The notes beneath the pieces are model-generated. The model saw only the letters and a program-made list of their open reading frames with translations, did not search any database and was not told the origin of the DNA. The position numbers and the translations under genes are program-made. A stretch of DNA of 64,000 bases from Stutzerimonas stutzeri (GTDB lineage Bacteria > Pseudomonadota > Gammaproteobacteria > Pseudomonadales > Pseudomonadaceae): contig NZ_JAMOIH010000008.1 in NCBI RefSeq assembly GCF_024448955.1, positions 154,120 to 218,119 of the forward strand, in the 5' to 3' direction. This document shows, one piece after another, positions 1-8,774 of the stretch. The stretch's first letter is position 1. Every line of letters begins with the position of its first letter.

Positions 1-837
1 CTGCGGAGCGCCGGCGTTGTTCCAGCGCGCCTTGCGATCGTCTTCGCGGTAGCTCATGTCGAGAACCACGCTCTGACGCTCGTCCAGAATCCAGCTCAGC
101 GTGCCCATCGCGCTGACGTTCTGGCGTTTTTCGGCGGCGTCACTGCCTTCGAGACGCAGTTGGTCCGATTGCCAGGCGGCCTGATCGGTCGTATCCAGAA
201 TCAGGTTGCCGAGCAGCTTGTCCTCCACGAGGGCGCCGCTTACATATCCGCTGGCCTTGTGGCTGTCGCCCGAGTTGCCCTCGGTTGGATGCTCATAGCT
301 GTAGGCGACGCCGGCCTCGGTCTGGTTGGTCGGTTGCCGCAGGATGACGTTGATTACACCGCCCATGGCATCGGCGCCGTAGAGCGAGGTCATCGGGCCG
401 CGGATCACCTCGATGCGCTCGACCGCTGCCACCGGAATGGCGGAAAGGTCGAAGTCGTTGGCGTAGTTGGAGGTCAGCGCGTCGCGTGAATTGATGCGAC
501 GCCCATTGACCAGCAGCAGGGTGTAATCCGAGTCCAGCCCACGAATCTTGATTTCCTGGCGACCATAGGTGGACGACGGGTTGAGATGCACGCCCGGCAG
601 GTATTTCACCGCATCGGCCAGGTTGTAGACCGGCCTCTTTTCCAGCTCTTCGCGAGTGACGACCGACACGCTGGCCGGTGCGCTGAGTTCGCTGTGCGCA
701 GTCTGGGTCGCAGTGATGACTTGCTGCTCCAGCGCCACCGGCTCGTTCGCCAGTGCGGCGAAAGGCAGAAGGCTGGCCAAGACGGTCAGGGATAGGTGAC
801 GAGGGCGGCTGATGCCCCGGTTGCTTACGATAGTCAT
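1..837 (-). CDS. TonB-dependent outer-membrane receptor, N-terminal part (cut by window edge)
   Basis: The reading frame is open from an ATG at 837 down to base 1, so only the first 279 residues are present. The translation begins with a signal peptide (basic start, LSLTVLASLLPFAALA). A TonB-box/plug region follows: VITATQTAHSELSAPASVSV, then IKIRGLDSDYTLLLVNGRR and IEVIRGPMTSLYGADAMGG, which are hallmark plug-domain motifs of siderophore and colicin-type receptors (FepA/CirA-like). The first beta-barrel strands (VVLDMSYRED) follow. Such receptors import ferric siderophores, or sometimes vitamin B12 or other ligands, using TonB energy; the ligand cannot be told from this part. It lies 60 bp downstream of an MFS gene on the same strand and is probably co-transcribed with it. 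The remaining barrel lies outside the window. Confidence 0.9.
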   Translation of the reverse strand, partial: MTIVSNRGISRPRHLSLTVLASLLPFAALANEPVALEQQVITATQTAHSELSAPASVSVVTREELEKRPVYNLADAVKYLPGVHLNPSSTYGRQEIKIRGLDSDYTLLLVNGRRINSRDALTSNYANDFDLSAIPVAAVERIEVIRGPMTSLYGADAMGGVINVILRQPTNQTEAGVAYSYEHPTEGNSGDSHKASGYVSGALVEDKLLGNLILDTTDQAAWQSDQLRLEGSDAAEKRQNVSAMGTLSWILDERQSVVLDMSYREDDRKARWNNAGAPQ

Positions 838-897
838 TGCATGCTCCGTTGCTGCTCGATGTTTCGAAATGGACTCATCACGTATCCCTCGGCGGGT

Positions 898-2166
898 TCA
901 TCCCGCCTGTTGTTCTGCTGTTGCTGTCGGGTTTGCGTCGCGCTGTTTGATGCCGTGAATCAGGTACAGCACGCCCAGACCGGCCACGATGCCCAGTACC
1001 GCGTAAAGCGCGGCAAGCTCTTCGAAGCCGAGTAGTTGGTGCTGTGGCCCTTCGGTCAGATAGCGCGCTGAAAACAGGCTGCCGAAGCCTGCTGCGATAT
1101 TCGAAACCGTTCCCTGAAACGCCATGAACGCGGCGCGCTGATGGGCCGGTGGTATGCCAGCCGCGATGGTCATGGTGCTGTTGCTGCGCACGGCGCTCAG
1201 CGCCATGAACAATGTGAAAACGACGTAGAGAGAAATGCCCACTGGCGTGGCGAAACCGAGCAAGGTCACCAGCGCGAGGCTGCCGCTACTGACCAGCACG
1301 ACCGTCACGGCACTGCCGCGATCGATCCAGGCGCCGCCAATGCGCATCGCCGCGATGCTCGCCAAGCCGCCGAGCAGATAGAGCAGGCCCAGGTTTTCGC
1401 GAGGAAAGTCCACGTTGAACTGAAAGTAGGTGGCGAAGTGCGGTACCAGCAGGAAATGTCCGAACATTTGCAACGTGGTGATAGCCAGCGCCGCCAGGCA
1501 CAGGCGCGAGGTGAGCAGCGGCTTGATCGAACCCGAAGGCCGATGAGATGAAGCTGGCGCGGGGAACAACAGCTGGCAAAGCAGCGCCAGAATCAATCCG
1601 GTGCCTCCGAGCAACACGAACGGTGTCGTCCAGTTCCAGCGCATCGAGCATTCCAGCGCCAATGGAATGACGAGAATCGCAGCCAGGGAAAAGCCCATTC
1701 CGATGTAGGCAAGCTTTCGGCCGCGCTCGGCGGGCGGAATCAGATCCAGCATCGTGGCCATCAGAATCGCGCCCATGGGGCCGGCGACTAGGCCGGAGAG
1801 CACGAACAGCGCGATCAGTTGAGTCGGGTCGGTCGCTAGCGCGCAGCTGAGCAGCAAGGCAAAACGCAGCACCAGCAAGACGGTCAGCGCGCGTTTACGG
1901 TCGAAGCGATCCAGCCATGGGGCTGCGACAAGTGCACTCAGGGCGGCGGCGAGGGTGGCGCCGCCGCTGATGTAACCGACGTGGCTAGCCTCCATTCCAA
2001 GGTGACGCACGAGATCCGGACCGAGCGGCATGACCATCATCAGGCTGCCCAGCGACAGCATGTTGATCAGCATCGCTAGGTGGGCGGCGATCCTCGACTG
2101 GTCGGCAACATTCATTAGGTGCGGCACGCTCTGTTGGCAGGCGGTCAGCATCCTAAAGCATCGCAA
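898..2166 (-). CDS. MFS transporter
   Basis: A 422-residue, strongly hydrophobic protein with about 12 membrane segments, of normal length for the major facilitator superfamily. The MFS loop-2/3 signature is visible as APWLDRFDRKRAL after the second helix, with a related WIDRGSAV segment in the second half. Substrate is unknown. It sits directly upstream of a TonB-dependent receptor gene on the same strand, and such pairs often move a siderophore or its precursor; this is inference. The start is uncertain: ATG codons at 2166, 2151 and 2115 are all in frame and none has a convincing ribosome site. The one at 2115 (MNVADQSR) would give the most typical short cytoplasmic N-terminus. The upstream DNA (2167-2200) is AT-rich, but I could not confirm a Fur box. 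Confidence 0.85.
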   Translation of the reverse strand: MRCFRMLTACQQSVPHLMNVADQSRIAAHLAMLINMLSLGSLMMVMPLGPDLVRHLGMEASHVGYISGGATLAAALSALVAAPWLDRFDRKRALTVLLVLRFALLLSCALATDPTQLIALFVLSGLVAGPMGAILMATMLDLIPPAERGRKLAYIGMGFSLAAILVIPLALECSMRWNWTTPFVLLGGTGLILALLCQLLFPAPASSHRPSGSIKPLLTSRLCLAALAITTLQMFGHFLLVPHFATYFQFNVDFPRENLGLLYLLGGLASIAAMRIGGAWIDRGSAVTVVLVSSGSLALVTLLGFATPVGISLYVVFTLFMALSAVRSNSTMTIAAGIPPAHQRAAFMAFQGTVSNIAAGFGSLFSARYLTEGPQHQLLGFEELAALYAVLGIVAGLGVLYLIHGIKQRDANPTATAEQQAG

Positions 2167-2258
2167 ATGCTATATCAAATACAAATCGTTCACATTCATT
2201 GGCTGTTCTCGAGCGTAGCCTGTTCGGAGCTGGCAATGCGGCCTGCACCAATCGAGCA

Positions 2259-3347
2259 TCACCGTTTCTCCGGCTCTGGAACATCCGACTCGCTGACATC
2301 CTTCTCGCTGATCTTTTTGTCGGCTTCGCGTTCGTCCTCCGCATCGCCTTGCAAACTTTCCTGCTCGGGCGCGGGGTCGTATTGCAACTCGACCAATACG
2401 GGGAAATGATCAGAGCCGAAGTATCCCAAGCGTTGAATGCGTACCAGCTGAAAATGGTGACTGTGAAACAAGTGATCCAGAGGCCAGCGCAAGAACCAGT
2501 GTTGCGCATGAAAACTGTTGACCATACAGCGCCCAACCCGTGGGTCCAGCAGGCCGCTGACTTTTCGGAACAGCCGTGTGTTGGCGGACCAGGCGACATC
2601 GTTGAGATCGCCTGTGACGATGATCGGCGTGTCGGGCTCGTGGTCCTTGACGCTTTTGGCGATCAATAGCAGCTCGATATCGCGCTCGGTCGATTCGTCA
2701 TTCTCGGTGGGGCTGGGCGGGGTCGGATGCAGGAAATGCATGCGCACGGCCAGTTGCTCATTCAGGCGGACTTTGGCGTGCATCGAAGGAATGTCGTCGT
2801 CGACGAGAAAGCACGTTTCGGCATTTTCCAACGGCAGCCGCGACCAGACGTGCATGCCATAGAGGTTCTCCAGCGGGCAGCGGATGGAATAAGGATATTC
2901 CGCAGACAGCTCCTCAAGCTGTGCTTCCCACCAATGATTGGTTTCGAGCGTCACCAATACATCAGGGTGGTGCTCGCGAACCATGGCTTTGAGTTTGTCA
3001 GCCTGACGGTTCGGTGCCAGCACATTGGCTGCCATGACGCGAATTCGGGGCCTGTTGCGGCTCGTGTCGGCGGTTTTCACCTCGGGGCGCCATAAACGGG
3101 TATAGGGGAGGATCCACCAAGCCTGGTAGGCGAGACAGACGGACACCAGGAAACTGATCAGGATCTGAAGTGGTTTGGAATAGGACAGCAACAGCGCCTG
3201 AGCCAACAGCATTGCGAAGGCCAGCGCGCAGAGCTGCAATCGGGGGAAATCCAGCCCGCGGACCCACCAGGCGGGGCTCTTCCAGAGTGGCAAAAAGGTC
3301 AGCACAACCAGCAGACCGGTCGCCGCCAACATGATCCATTCCTTCAT
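2259..3347 (-). CDS. Membrane-anchored endonuclease/exonuclease/phosphatase (EEP) family protein
   Basis: 362 residues. The first about 90 residues form three hydrophobic segments. A cytoplasmic- or periplasmic-facing EEP domain (DNase I / exonuclease III fold) follows. Active-site motifs are visible in order: MAANVLAPNR (metal-binding Asn), VLVTLETN (metal-binding Glu), IIVTGDLND (catalytic Asp-Asn), WPLDHLFHS and GSDHFPVLVEL (catalytic Asp-His). The fold hydrolyses phosphodiesters or phosphomonoesters of nucleic acids, lipids or small molecules; the substrate here is unknown. The C-terminal about 40 residues are highly acidic and low-complexity. The start at 3347 is supported by GAGGA about 7 bases upstream. 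It appears monocistronic, tail-to-head with the upstream GH5 gene. Confidence 0.85.
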   Translation of the reverse strand: MKEWIMLAATGLLVVLTFLPLWKSPAWWVRGLDFPRLQLCALAFAMLLAQALLLSYSKPLQILISFLVSVCLAYQAWWILPYTRLWRPEVKTADTSRNRPRIRVMAANVLAPNRQADKLKAMVREHHPDVLVTLETNHWWEAQLEELSAEYPYSIRCPLENLYGMHVWSRLPLENAETCFLVDDDIPSMHAKVRLNEQLAVRMHFLHPTPPSPTENDESTERDIELLLIAKSVKDHEPDTPIIVTGDLNDVAWSANTRLFRKVSGLLDPRVGRCMVNSFHAQHWFLRWPLDHLFHSHHFQLVRIQRLGYFGSDHFPVLVELQYDPAPEQESLQGDAEDEREADKKISEKDVSESDVPEPEKR

Positions 3348-3489
3348 TCCCGATCCTCGGAGTCTTTTACCTCGACGTCATGTCGGCCGTTCGGATGCCC
3401 GAAACCAGGCACTAGGGATTCGTCCAGCAGACCCGTTGATTGGTTCCGCTGTTAGCGGCGAGACGGCTCGTGCAAAAACCTAGGTGAGC

Positions 3490-3520
3490 TAAAAGTCTGG
3501 CACGCGGTACGTGCCAGACA
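3490..3520 (-). terminator. Rho-independent terminator of the GH5 gene
   Basis: A 10-bp perfect stem (GTCTGGCACG pairing with its complement, 3495-3504 with 3510-3519) has a 5-base loop and, on the minus strand, is followed by TTTT. It lies 25 bp past the stop codon of the GH5 gene. Confidence 0.8.
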
Positions 3521-3544
3521 TTCAATGTCTCAGTGCTGCTTGGT

Positions 3545-5284
3545 TTACATCGGTTCACCAATGGCCGCGCAGGTGTTCGGTGTTGCGGCGTGCTTTCTCA
3601 GAACTGGCAGCTGGGGTTGCTCGGCGCCTCCCGATACGTCCAGCGCGAGGATGTAGTTACCCCACCACGGACCGGCGGCCCAGTAAGTGAGCGGTACGCA
3701 ATTGTCACGGAGGTAGCCCAGCAGGTTGTCCATCGCGACGATCGCATCGGGCGCGTAGCTCGGAACGCCCATCTCGCCGATGAAGCCGCGCAGGTTATTC
3801 GCCCGTAGCCAGTCCACGAACGGCTTGGCGCGATTGATGCCCAGATCCGGTGCGAAGGTTTCGGTCTTGTCGACGTACAGGCCCGAGGTGTCGCGATCGA
3901 GGTACATGTGCGCTTCGAAGATTAGATTGTTCTGCGGATCGCGCATCCATGGATCGGCGATCAACTGGGTGTTGGATTGCGGCCAGTGCCATGCACTGGA
4001 GAAGCGATCGCCGGCGACGTAAATCCAGTTGGCCTTGTCCACCGTGCGGATTTCCTTGGCGGCGGCCAGCGCTGCTTCGGGCCAGAGTCCCTTGGTATTG
4101 GGCTCGTTCATCAGGCCATAACCGCTCAGGGCCGGATGGTTGCCGACTTTTTGTGCGATTCGCTTCCAGGTATCGGCGAACGCCTGGATCGGCACGTTTT
4201 CGGAGCCGATCGGCTGCTTGTAGTAGCGGTAATAGTTGTGCATGTCGAGCACGACTTTGACGCCGTGCTTGTGCGCGAAGTCGAGCGATTGCGTGAGCAG
4301 CGCCAACTGCGCGGCGTCGAGCTCGGTGTTCAGTTGCGGCTGGATACGCTCCCAGAGGAACGGCAGGCGAACCAGCTTCAACCCCTGCCCGGCGTACTTC
4401 TTGTAGTACGACTCGGCCGGATAGATGTAGTTGGTGCCGTGCTTGCCGGGCAAAACCGAAGGTCCGAAAGCGGCACCGGAAAGGGCAACGCCCACCAGTT
4501 GCACGGGTTCGGCCGTTGGGGGCGTTGTCTCTGTAATCGGATCAGGAGACAGGGCTGGCCGGGACGCCGGAGGTGCGACCAGGCTGAGCTTGTTCGGGTA
4601 GCCAATGATGTTGCCATCGAGCACGGGACCGTCCATGAATACGGTCAGCGCGCCGCTCGCCGGTTTGACCGACGTGACGGTGCGTACCTGGCCGTCCGCC
4701 GTGCGTACCGATGCGCCGACGACGAAGGCCGCGCTGTTCTTCGCGGTGGCAGCGACCGAAACACCGGCCGATGCTCGCCAGGAGCCGTTCAGCCAATAGC
4801 TGTTGGTGAATTTGTTGATCAGCGCGGCGTGGCTGGGCGCAGCGACCGGCTGGCTTTCCGGTACGGTAACGTCCGGCTTCGGGCCTGCCACGTTGCTGAC
4901 GCTGAGTCGGTTGGGATAACCGATCACGGTGCCGTCCAGTACCGGCCCCGTCAGGAAGACGGTCAGCGCGCCGCTGGCGGGCTTGACCGAGGTGACGGTG
5001 CGTATCTGGCCATCAGCCGTTCGCACCGAGGTGCCGACACGAAAAGCGGCGAGGTTCTGCTCTGTGGCGGCGACCGAAACGCCAGCCGATGCGCGCCAGG
5101 AACCGTTCTGCCAATAACTGTTGGTGAACTTGTTGATCAGCGCCGAGTAGGAGATCCCCGATGTGCTGGTGCTGCCGGCGGATGCCGCGCTGACATTGCT
5201 GTTAGGGAAAAAGCTCAGCAATGCGGCCAGGGCGATTGCAGACATGAGGCCTTTACGGGCGCTCGGAAAAACTGTGACGGACAT
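3545..5284 (-). CDS. Secreted glycoside hydrolase family 5 (cellulase-like) with tandem N-terminal repeats
   Basis: 579 residues from an ATG at 5284 (GGTGAG 5 bases upstream). A GTG at 5323 would add an implausible extension before the signal peptide. A signal peptide (RKGLMSAIALAALLSFF) is followed by two nearly identical repeats of about 82 residues (about 48-129 and 153-234), a Pro/Thr-rich linker and a GH5 TIM barrel (about 262-575). GH5 landmarks are LKLVRLPFLWERIQP, VVLDMHNYY, the acid/base GLMNEPNT, EAHMYLDRD, and the nucleophile region GFIGEMGVPS. GH5 enzymes cleave beta-1,4-glucans, mannans or related polymers by a retaining mechanism; the exact substrate is not decided. The repeats, each with NSYWxNGSWRASAGVSVAAT, may bind carbohydrate or the cell surface. 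A secreted pectate lyase elsewhere in the window suggests plant-polymer use. Confidence 0.88.
   Translation of the reverse strand: MSVTVFPSARKGLMSAIALAALLSFFPNSNVSAASAGSTSTSGISYSALINKFTNSYWQNGSWRASAGVSVAATEQNLAAFRVGTSVRTADGQIRTVTSVKPASGALTVFLTGPVLDGTVIGYPNRLSVSNVAGPKPDVTVPESQPVAAPSHAALINKFTNSYWLNGSWRASAGVSVAATAKNSAAFVVGASVRTADGQVRTVTSVKPASGALTVFMDGPVLDGNIIGYPNKLSLVAPPASRPALSPDPITETTPPTAEPVQLVGVALSGAAFGPSVLPGKHGTNYIYPAESYYKKYAGQGLKLVRLPFLWERIQPQLNTELDAAQLALLTQSLDFAHKHGVKVVLDMHNYYRYYKQPIGSENVPIQAFADTWKRIAQKVGNHPALSGYGLMNEPNTKGLWPEAALAAAKEIRTVDKANWIYVAGDRFSSAWHWPQSNTQLIADPWMRDPQNNLIFEAHMYLDRDTSGLYVDKTETFAPDLGINRAKPFVDWLRANNLRGFIGEMGVPSYAPDAIVAMDNLLGYLRDNCVPLTYWAAGPWWGNYILALDVSGGAEQPQLPVLRKHAATPNTCAAIGEPM
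4583..4828 (-). repeat. 82-residue coding repeat, copy 2
   Basis: Second copy of the tandem domain of the GH5 protein (residues about 153-234). It starts ALINKFTNSYWLNGSW and ends GYPNKLSL. It is almost identical to copy 1 over its full length, with conservative changes, indicating duplication within the gene. Confidence 0.9.
4898..5143 (-). repeat. 82-residue coding repeat, copy 1
   Basis: First copy of the tandem domain of the GH5 protein (residues about 48-129), starting ALINKFTNSYWQNGSW and ending GYPNRLSV. A 23-residue Pro/Val-rich linker separates it from copy 2. Confidence 0.9.
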
Positions 5285-5810
5285 TCGGCTCACCGTGACT
5301 ATGAACGTCCAAACGCGATACACGGGACGTAGTGACAGGGAGGTTGATCAATAAGAGGGGCTGCCCAAGGAGGCGAATTTCCACTAAGACCGAACCAGAG
5401 GCGAGACGGAACCCAGGTGGCTCTTCGTTTCGCTGGCGCTTTTATAATTTGTTTTTCTAATCATTTAAACAGTGAAAGCCTGAATACAGGCGCCAATATA
5501 TTGGCTTTTTAAGCGGATGGTAATAATTGCCATCTATCGATACGCAGTTCCATTGGCCAACGCCACACGTGCTGCCACTCCTTGTATTTGCGGCGCCATT
5601 TTTTTGAACGACACGCCGGGACGATTCGTTTAGGTTTCCGACAAGTGGTTTGAACTATTCGAGCCGGCGGCGCTGTGTCTGTTTCGCTACCGATTTCTCA
5701 TCGAAACTACGCAGGGGTTTTTCAGGATAAGAGCCGGGCTTTGTAACGCTTGTAATGCGTTCCGGCTTCGGGCAGGGTCGATGCCAGCTCTTTTGCTGCG
5801 GAGTGAACCC
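5285..5810. other. Intergenic region between GH5 and aminotransferase genes
   Basis: About 525 bp between two divergently transcribed genes, with no supportable ORF. Bases about 5440-5540 are strikingly AT-rich compared with the rest of the window (runs such as TTTTATAATTTG, AATATATTGGC, GGTAATAATTGCC). They probably hold the divergent promoters and could be a target for an MvaT/H-NS-type protein. No specific operator was recognised. Confidence 0.5.
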
Positions 5811-6950
5811 ATGTCAGACCTTTTTCCTCGTGTCGATCCCGATGGATTGATTGAATATTCGGTCGTGTACACCGATCGTTCGCTGAACCATATGTCCCGG
5901 TCGTTCCAAGCTGTCATGAACGACATCTCCACCACGCTCAAATCCGTCTACAACGCCCACGCGGTCGCTGTGGTGCCGGGCAGCGGTACGTTCGGCATGG
6001 AGGCGGTGGCTCGCCAGCTGGTGCATGGCCGCAAATGTCTGGTGATTCGAAATGGTTGGTTCAGTTACCGCTGGACGCAGATTTTCGACATGGGTGGGAT
6101 TCCTGCATCGTCCACCGTGCTCAAGGCGCGGCCGCAGAGCCAGGCTTCCCAGGCTGCATTCATCCCGCCACCCATTGATGAGGTGATCGCAACCATCGCC
6201 GCGCAGCAGCCGGATCTTGTATTTGCGCCTCATGTGGAAACCTCGTCAGGGATGATCCTGCCGGACGACTATCTACGTGCGGTGGCAGATGCCGTGCATG
6301 CGGTTGGCGGGTTGTTCGTTCTCGATTGCATCGCCTCCGGCGCGCTCTGGGTAGACATGCAGGCAAGCGGCGTCGATGTGCTGATCAGTGCACCGCAGAA
6401 AGGTTGGAGCGCTTCGCCTTGCTGTGCGCTGGTGATGCTCAGCCAGGCTGCGCAGTCTCGCGTCGAAGCGACCCAGAGCAGCAGCTTCGCCTGCGACCTC
6501 AAAAAATGGCTGCAGATCATGCAGGCTTACGAGCAGGGCGGGCATGCCTATCACGCGACCCTACCGAGTGACGCACTGATGCGTTTTCGCGACGTCATGC
6601 TGGAAACACGGGACTACGGCTTCGACGTCCTTCGTGCCGACCAGCTGGAGCTGGGCCGGCGGGTGAGGGCGCTGCTGGCTGAAAAAGGATTCAGAAGCGT
6701 CGCGGCCGATGGCTTCGAGGCGCCGGGCGTGGTGGTTTGCTACACCACCGACAGCGAAATCAGGAGCGGCAGCAAGTTTGCGGCGCAAGGCCTGCAGATT
6801 GCCGCGGGCGTCCCCCTGCAATGCGACGAGCCAACCGACTTCCAGACCTTCCGCATCGGCCTGTTCGGATTGGAAAAGCTGAGAAACCTGGATCGCACCG
6901 TCGAGATTCTCCGGGGCGCGCTGGACAATATTCTCGGAGTGGATCGTTGA
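5811..6950 (+). CDS. Pyridoxal-phosphate aminotransferase, class V (alanine-glyoxylate aminotransferase family)
   Basis: 379 residues starting MSDLFPRVDPDG; GGAGTGAACCC immediately upstream favours ATG 5811 over the in-frame ATG at 5781. The fold-type I class V pattern is clear. VVPGSGTFGMEAVAR is the phosphate-binding/N-terminal motif, VFAPHVETSSGM and GLFVLDCIASGALWVDM carry the cofactor-binding Asp, and DVLISAPQKGWSASPC carries the Schiff-base lysine. This family includes alanine-glyoxylate, serine-pyruvate and aminoethylphosphonate-like transaminases. The true amino donor and acceptor cannot be assigned. It has no operon partner: the next gene downstream is a small membrane protein 220 bp away. 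Confidence 0.85.
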   Translation: MSDLFPRVDPDGLIEYSVVYTDRSLNHMSRSFQAVMNDISTTLKSVYNAHAVAVVPGSGTFGMEAVARQLVHGRKCLVIRNGWFSYRWTQIFDMGGIPASSTVLKARPQSQASQAAFIPPPIDEVIATIAAQQPDLVFAPHVETSSGMILPDDYLRAVADAVHAVGGLFVLDCIASGALWVDMQASGVDVLISAPQKGWSASPCCALVMLSQAAQSRVEATQSSSFACDLKKWLQIMQAYEQGGHAYHATLPSDALMRFRDVMLETRDYGFDVLRADQLELGRRVRALLAEKGFRSVAADGFEAPGVVVCYTTDSEIRSGSKFAAQGLQIAAGVPLQCDEPTDFQTFRIGLFGLEKLRNLDRTVEILRGALDNILGVDR

Positions 6951-7173
6951 TCCGCTGACACCAAACGTCGCCGCGTGTCGCCATGGCTGGTTGCGACATG
7001 TCGGTGGCGAGATTGCTGATCGATCCGTTGGCGTTGACGGAACTCTCGTAAAAAATCGCTGTAACCGGCGTGCTAGACACATTAATGACACAAAAATATG
7101 GTTGCGCATGCGCGCAGGGTAGCTACGCTGAAGCTTGTACAAGGCGATTAAAACAACAAAAGAGGGGCTCAGT

Positions 7174-7392
7174 ATGATCAACAACCAGAATGCTCAGGTC
7201 GTTGCACTCGAATTGTGGCGCTTCTGTGCACATTGCATGGCCATACTCGTCGTCGTTGGAGCTGTACTGATCGGTTTCCTTGGATCCTGGGACCTCGCGC
7301 TCAAGGTGGGCGTGCTGCCACTACTGGCCCTTGTGGCCGCCGACGCGCTGGCCAAGCGCAAAGAACAGGAAATTCTGCTTCGAAACTTCTGA
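7174..7392 (+). CDS. Small hypothetical membrane protein (72 aa)
   Basis: Starts MINNQNAQVV after AGAGGGGCTCAGT, which supports ATG 7174 over the in-frame start at 7135. Two hydrophobic segments (MAILVVVGAVLIGFLG and VGVLPLLALVAADALA) are followed by a charged tail, KRKEQEILLRNF. I do not recognise the family. It is a single gene followed by a strong hairpin. Confidence 0.65.
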   Translation: MINNQNAQVVALELWRFCAHCMAILVVVGAVLIGFLGSWDLALKVGVLPLLALVAADALAKRKEQEILLRNF

Positions 7393-7397
7393 TCCCT

Positions 7398-7440
7398 TGA
7401 TCACCCTGCGCAAACCGACACGGGGCTTGCGCAGGGTCAA
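7398..7440 (+). terminator. Hairpin downstream of the small membrane protein gene
   Basis: An 11-bp perfect inverted repeat (ACCCTGCGCAA at 7403-7413 and its complement at 7427-7437) has a 13-base loop and lies 10 bp after the stop codon. There is no T-run after it, so intrinsic termination is likely but not certain. Confidence 0.5.
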
Positions 7441-7577
7441 CAGTCAACTTCGCTTAGGTCCATGCCGAGTACATGCCCAGCCGGGGCATAGACTCAAACA
7501 GTGATTCCTCATCCTGCGCCAGTCCCAAATCTCCCAAACCCAGTACCGATTAGTCAGCCTTGCATGCCGCCACGGCA

Positions 7578-8606
7578 TCAGGAGTCAACGCTGTCCGCCA
7601 GGTAATCGGTGTAGTAATCCAGTGCAGCGAGGTTCTTGTCCTTGGCCTCGAACATCATGTCGAAGCGGTCGAGGAATTCGCGAGCGTACAGGTTGGTCCA
7701 GCGATTCCACATGCGCTTGCTGTGGCTATAGAGATCGCGCTTGCTGACGCGTTGCAGCAGGTCAGGCATTTCCAGCTTCCGTTCCGGTGAATAACCAAGC
7801 TCCATCAGATTTTCCGGTGGCTGGGAGTAGTGCATGGTCGGCCGCACACCGCGCCAGCTGTCGATGATTCGGGCGACGCGTGGGTCATGCGGGTCGATGT
7901 AGCGTTCCTCATTGATCCAGCAGTGATGGATGTCCAGCACCACCGGCGCGAGGTCTGCGAGTTGCAGGCAGTCGCCGACCCCGTAGGTCTTTTCTTCGTT
8001 CTCGAAAGTGATGCAGTTTCGCGCTTCCTGCGACAGACGCGGCCAGACCGCGCGAATCCCATCGACGCCCAGCCGCCCGGCGATATGCACGTTGCACTTG
8101 AAGTCCTGAAACTGCCGGCCAAAGCCCATCATGCGGATCATGTCGGCGTGGTATTCGAATTCCGCCAGGCTGTTTTCCACCACCTGCGGTTTGTCCGAGC
8201 CGAGCACGCAGTATTGCCCTGGGTGTAACGAGAGGCGGATGCCCAGCGCCTTGGCGCAGTCACCGATCTGCGCAAAACCCTTCTCGATCACATCCCGCAC
8301 CTCGGTCTGGCGATAGAAATCAGCTGCTTCCGGATGACTGTAGAAGGGCAGCAGATCGCTGCTCAGACGCAGCATGTGCAGCTGGGCTGGCAGCGTTCCG
8401 ACGTATTCGAGCAACCGCAGCTGCGCAGCCAGGTTGTGCTCGATGATGCCGTTCAGCTTTTCGCGAGCTGCGTCCTGCGTCACGCTGTTGAGCCAGCGCA
8501 ACGTGGTTGAACGCGGGTTGAAGGCACGCTCGATGGCCTCCAGCTCCTTCAGCGATTCGCTGTGTCCGGGATGGCGATACATGCAGGCGAAACCGATTCT
8601 GTGCAT
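7578..8606 (-). CDS. uvsE: UV damage endonuclease UvsE/UvdE
   Basis: 342 residues from ATG 8606 (CAGG upstream); a GTG at 8624 would add six residues. UVDE nicks DNA 5' to cyclobutane dimers, 6-4 photoproducts and abasic sites, starting an alternative excision pathway independent of UvrABC. The TIM-barrel metal-site motifs are present: HMLRLSSDLLPF, GIRLSLHPGQYCVLGS (His), CNVHIAGR, CITFENEEKTYG (Glu) and VVLDIHHCWINEE (Asp-His), with HYSQP near the C-terminus. Length is typical. It is transcribed divergently from a UvrD-like helicase gene 168 bp away, and a photolyase lies 5 kb further on, so the region is rich in UV-repair functions. Confidence 0.93.
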   Translation of the reverse strand: MHRIGFACMYRHPGHSESLKELEAIERAFNPRSTTLRWLNSVTQDAAREKLNGIIEHNLAAQLRLLEYVGTLPAQLHMLRLSSDLLPFYSHPEAADFYRQTEVRDVIEKGFAQIGDCAKALGIRLSLHPGQYCVLGSDKPQVVENSLAEFEYHADMIRMMGFGRQFQDFKCNVHIAGRLGVDGIRAVWPRLSQEARNCITFENEEKTYGVGDCLQLADLAPVVLDIHHCWINEERYIDPHDPRVARIIDSWRGVRPTMHYSQPPENLMELGYSPERKLEMPDLLQRVSKRDLYSHSKRMWNRWTNLYAREFLDRFDMMFEAKDKNLAALDYYTDYLADSVDS

Positions 8607-8774
8607 AGAAACCTGAGCAGGCACTTATATGGATGGGATTCCATTTAGTTACCCGCACGCGCGCAGAGGTGCGGAACAACCGACGAACGCATCGCGTCAA
8701 TTGGCGTCGGGAAGCCAGCGACCTACGAAAAACCCTTACCATATCAGCCACTTGTTTATGTCTGGTTGATCGTC

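Noticed and set aside
2167..2200. Possible Fur box upstream of the MFS-TonB receptor genes
   Set aside because: AT-rich with hexamers loosely like NATWAT, but too many mismatches to the 19-bp consensus to call.
3545..5323. GTG start at 5323 for the GH5 gene
   Set aside because: It would put 13 hydrophobic residues before the natural signal peptide, while ATG 5284 has a good ribosome site.
3977..5332. 451-codon plus-strand ORF opposite the GH5 gene
   Set aside because: It is antisense to a gene with a signal peptide, tandem repeats and GH5 active-site motifs, and its own translation has no recognisable domain.
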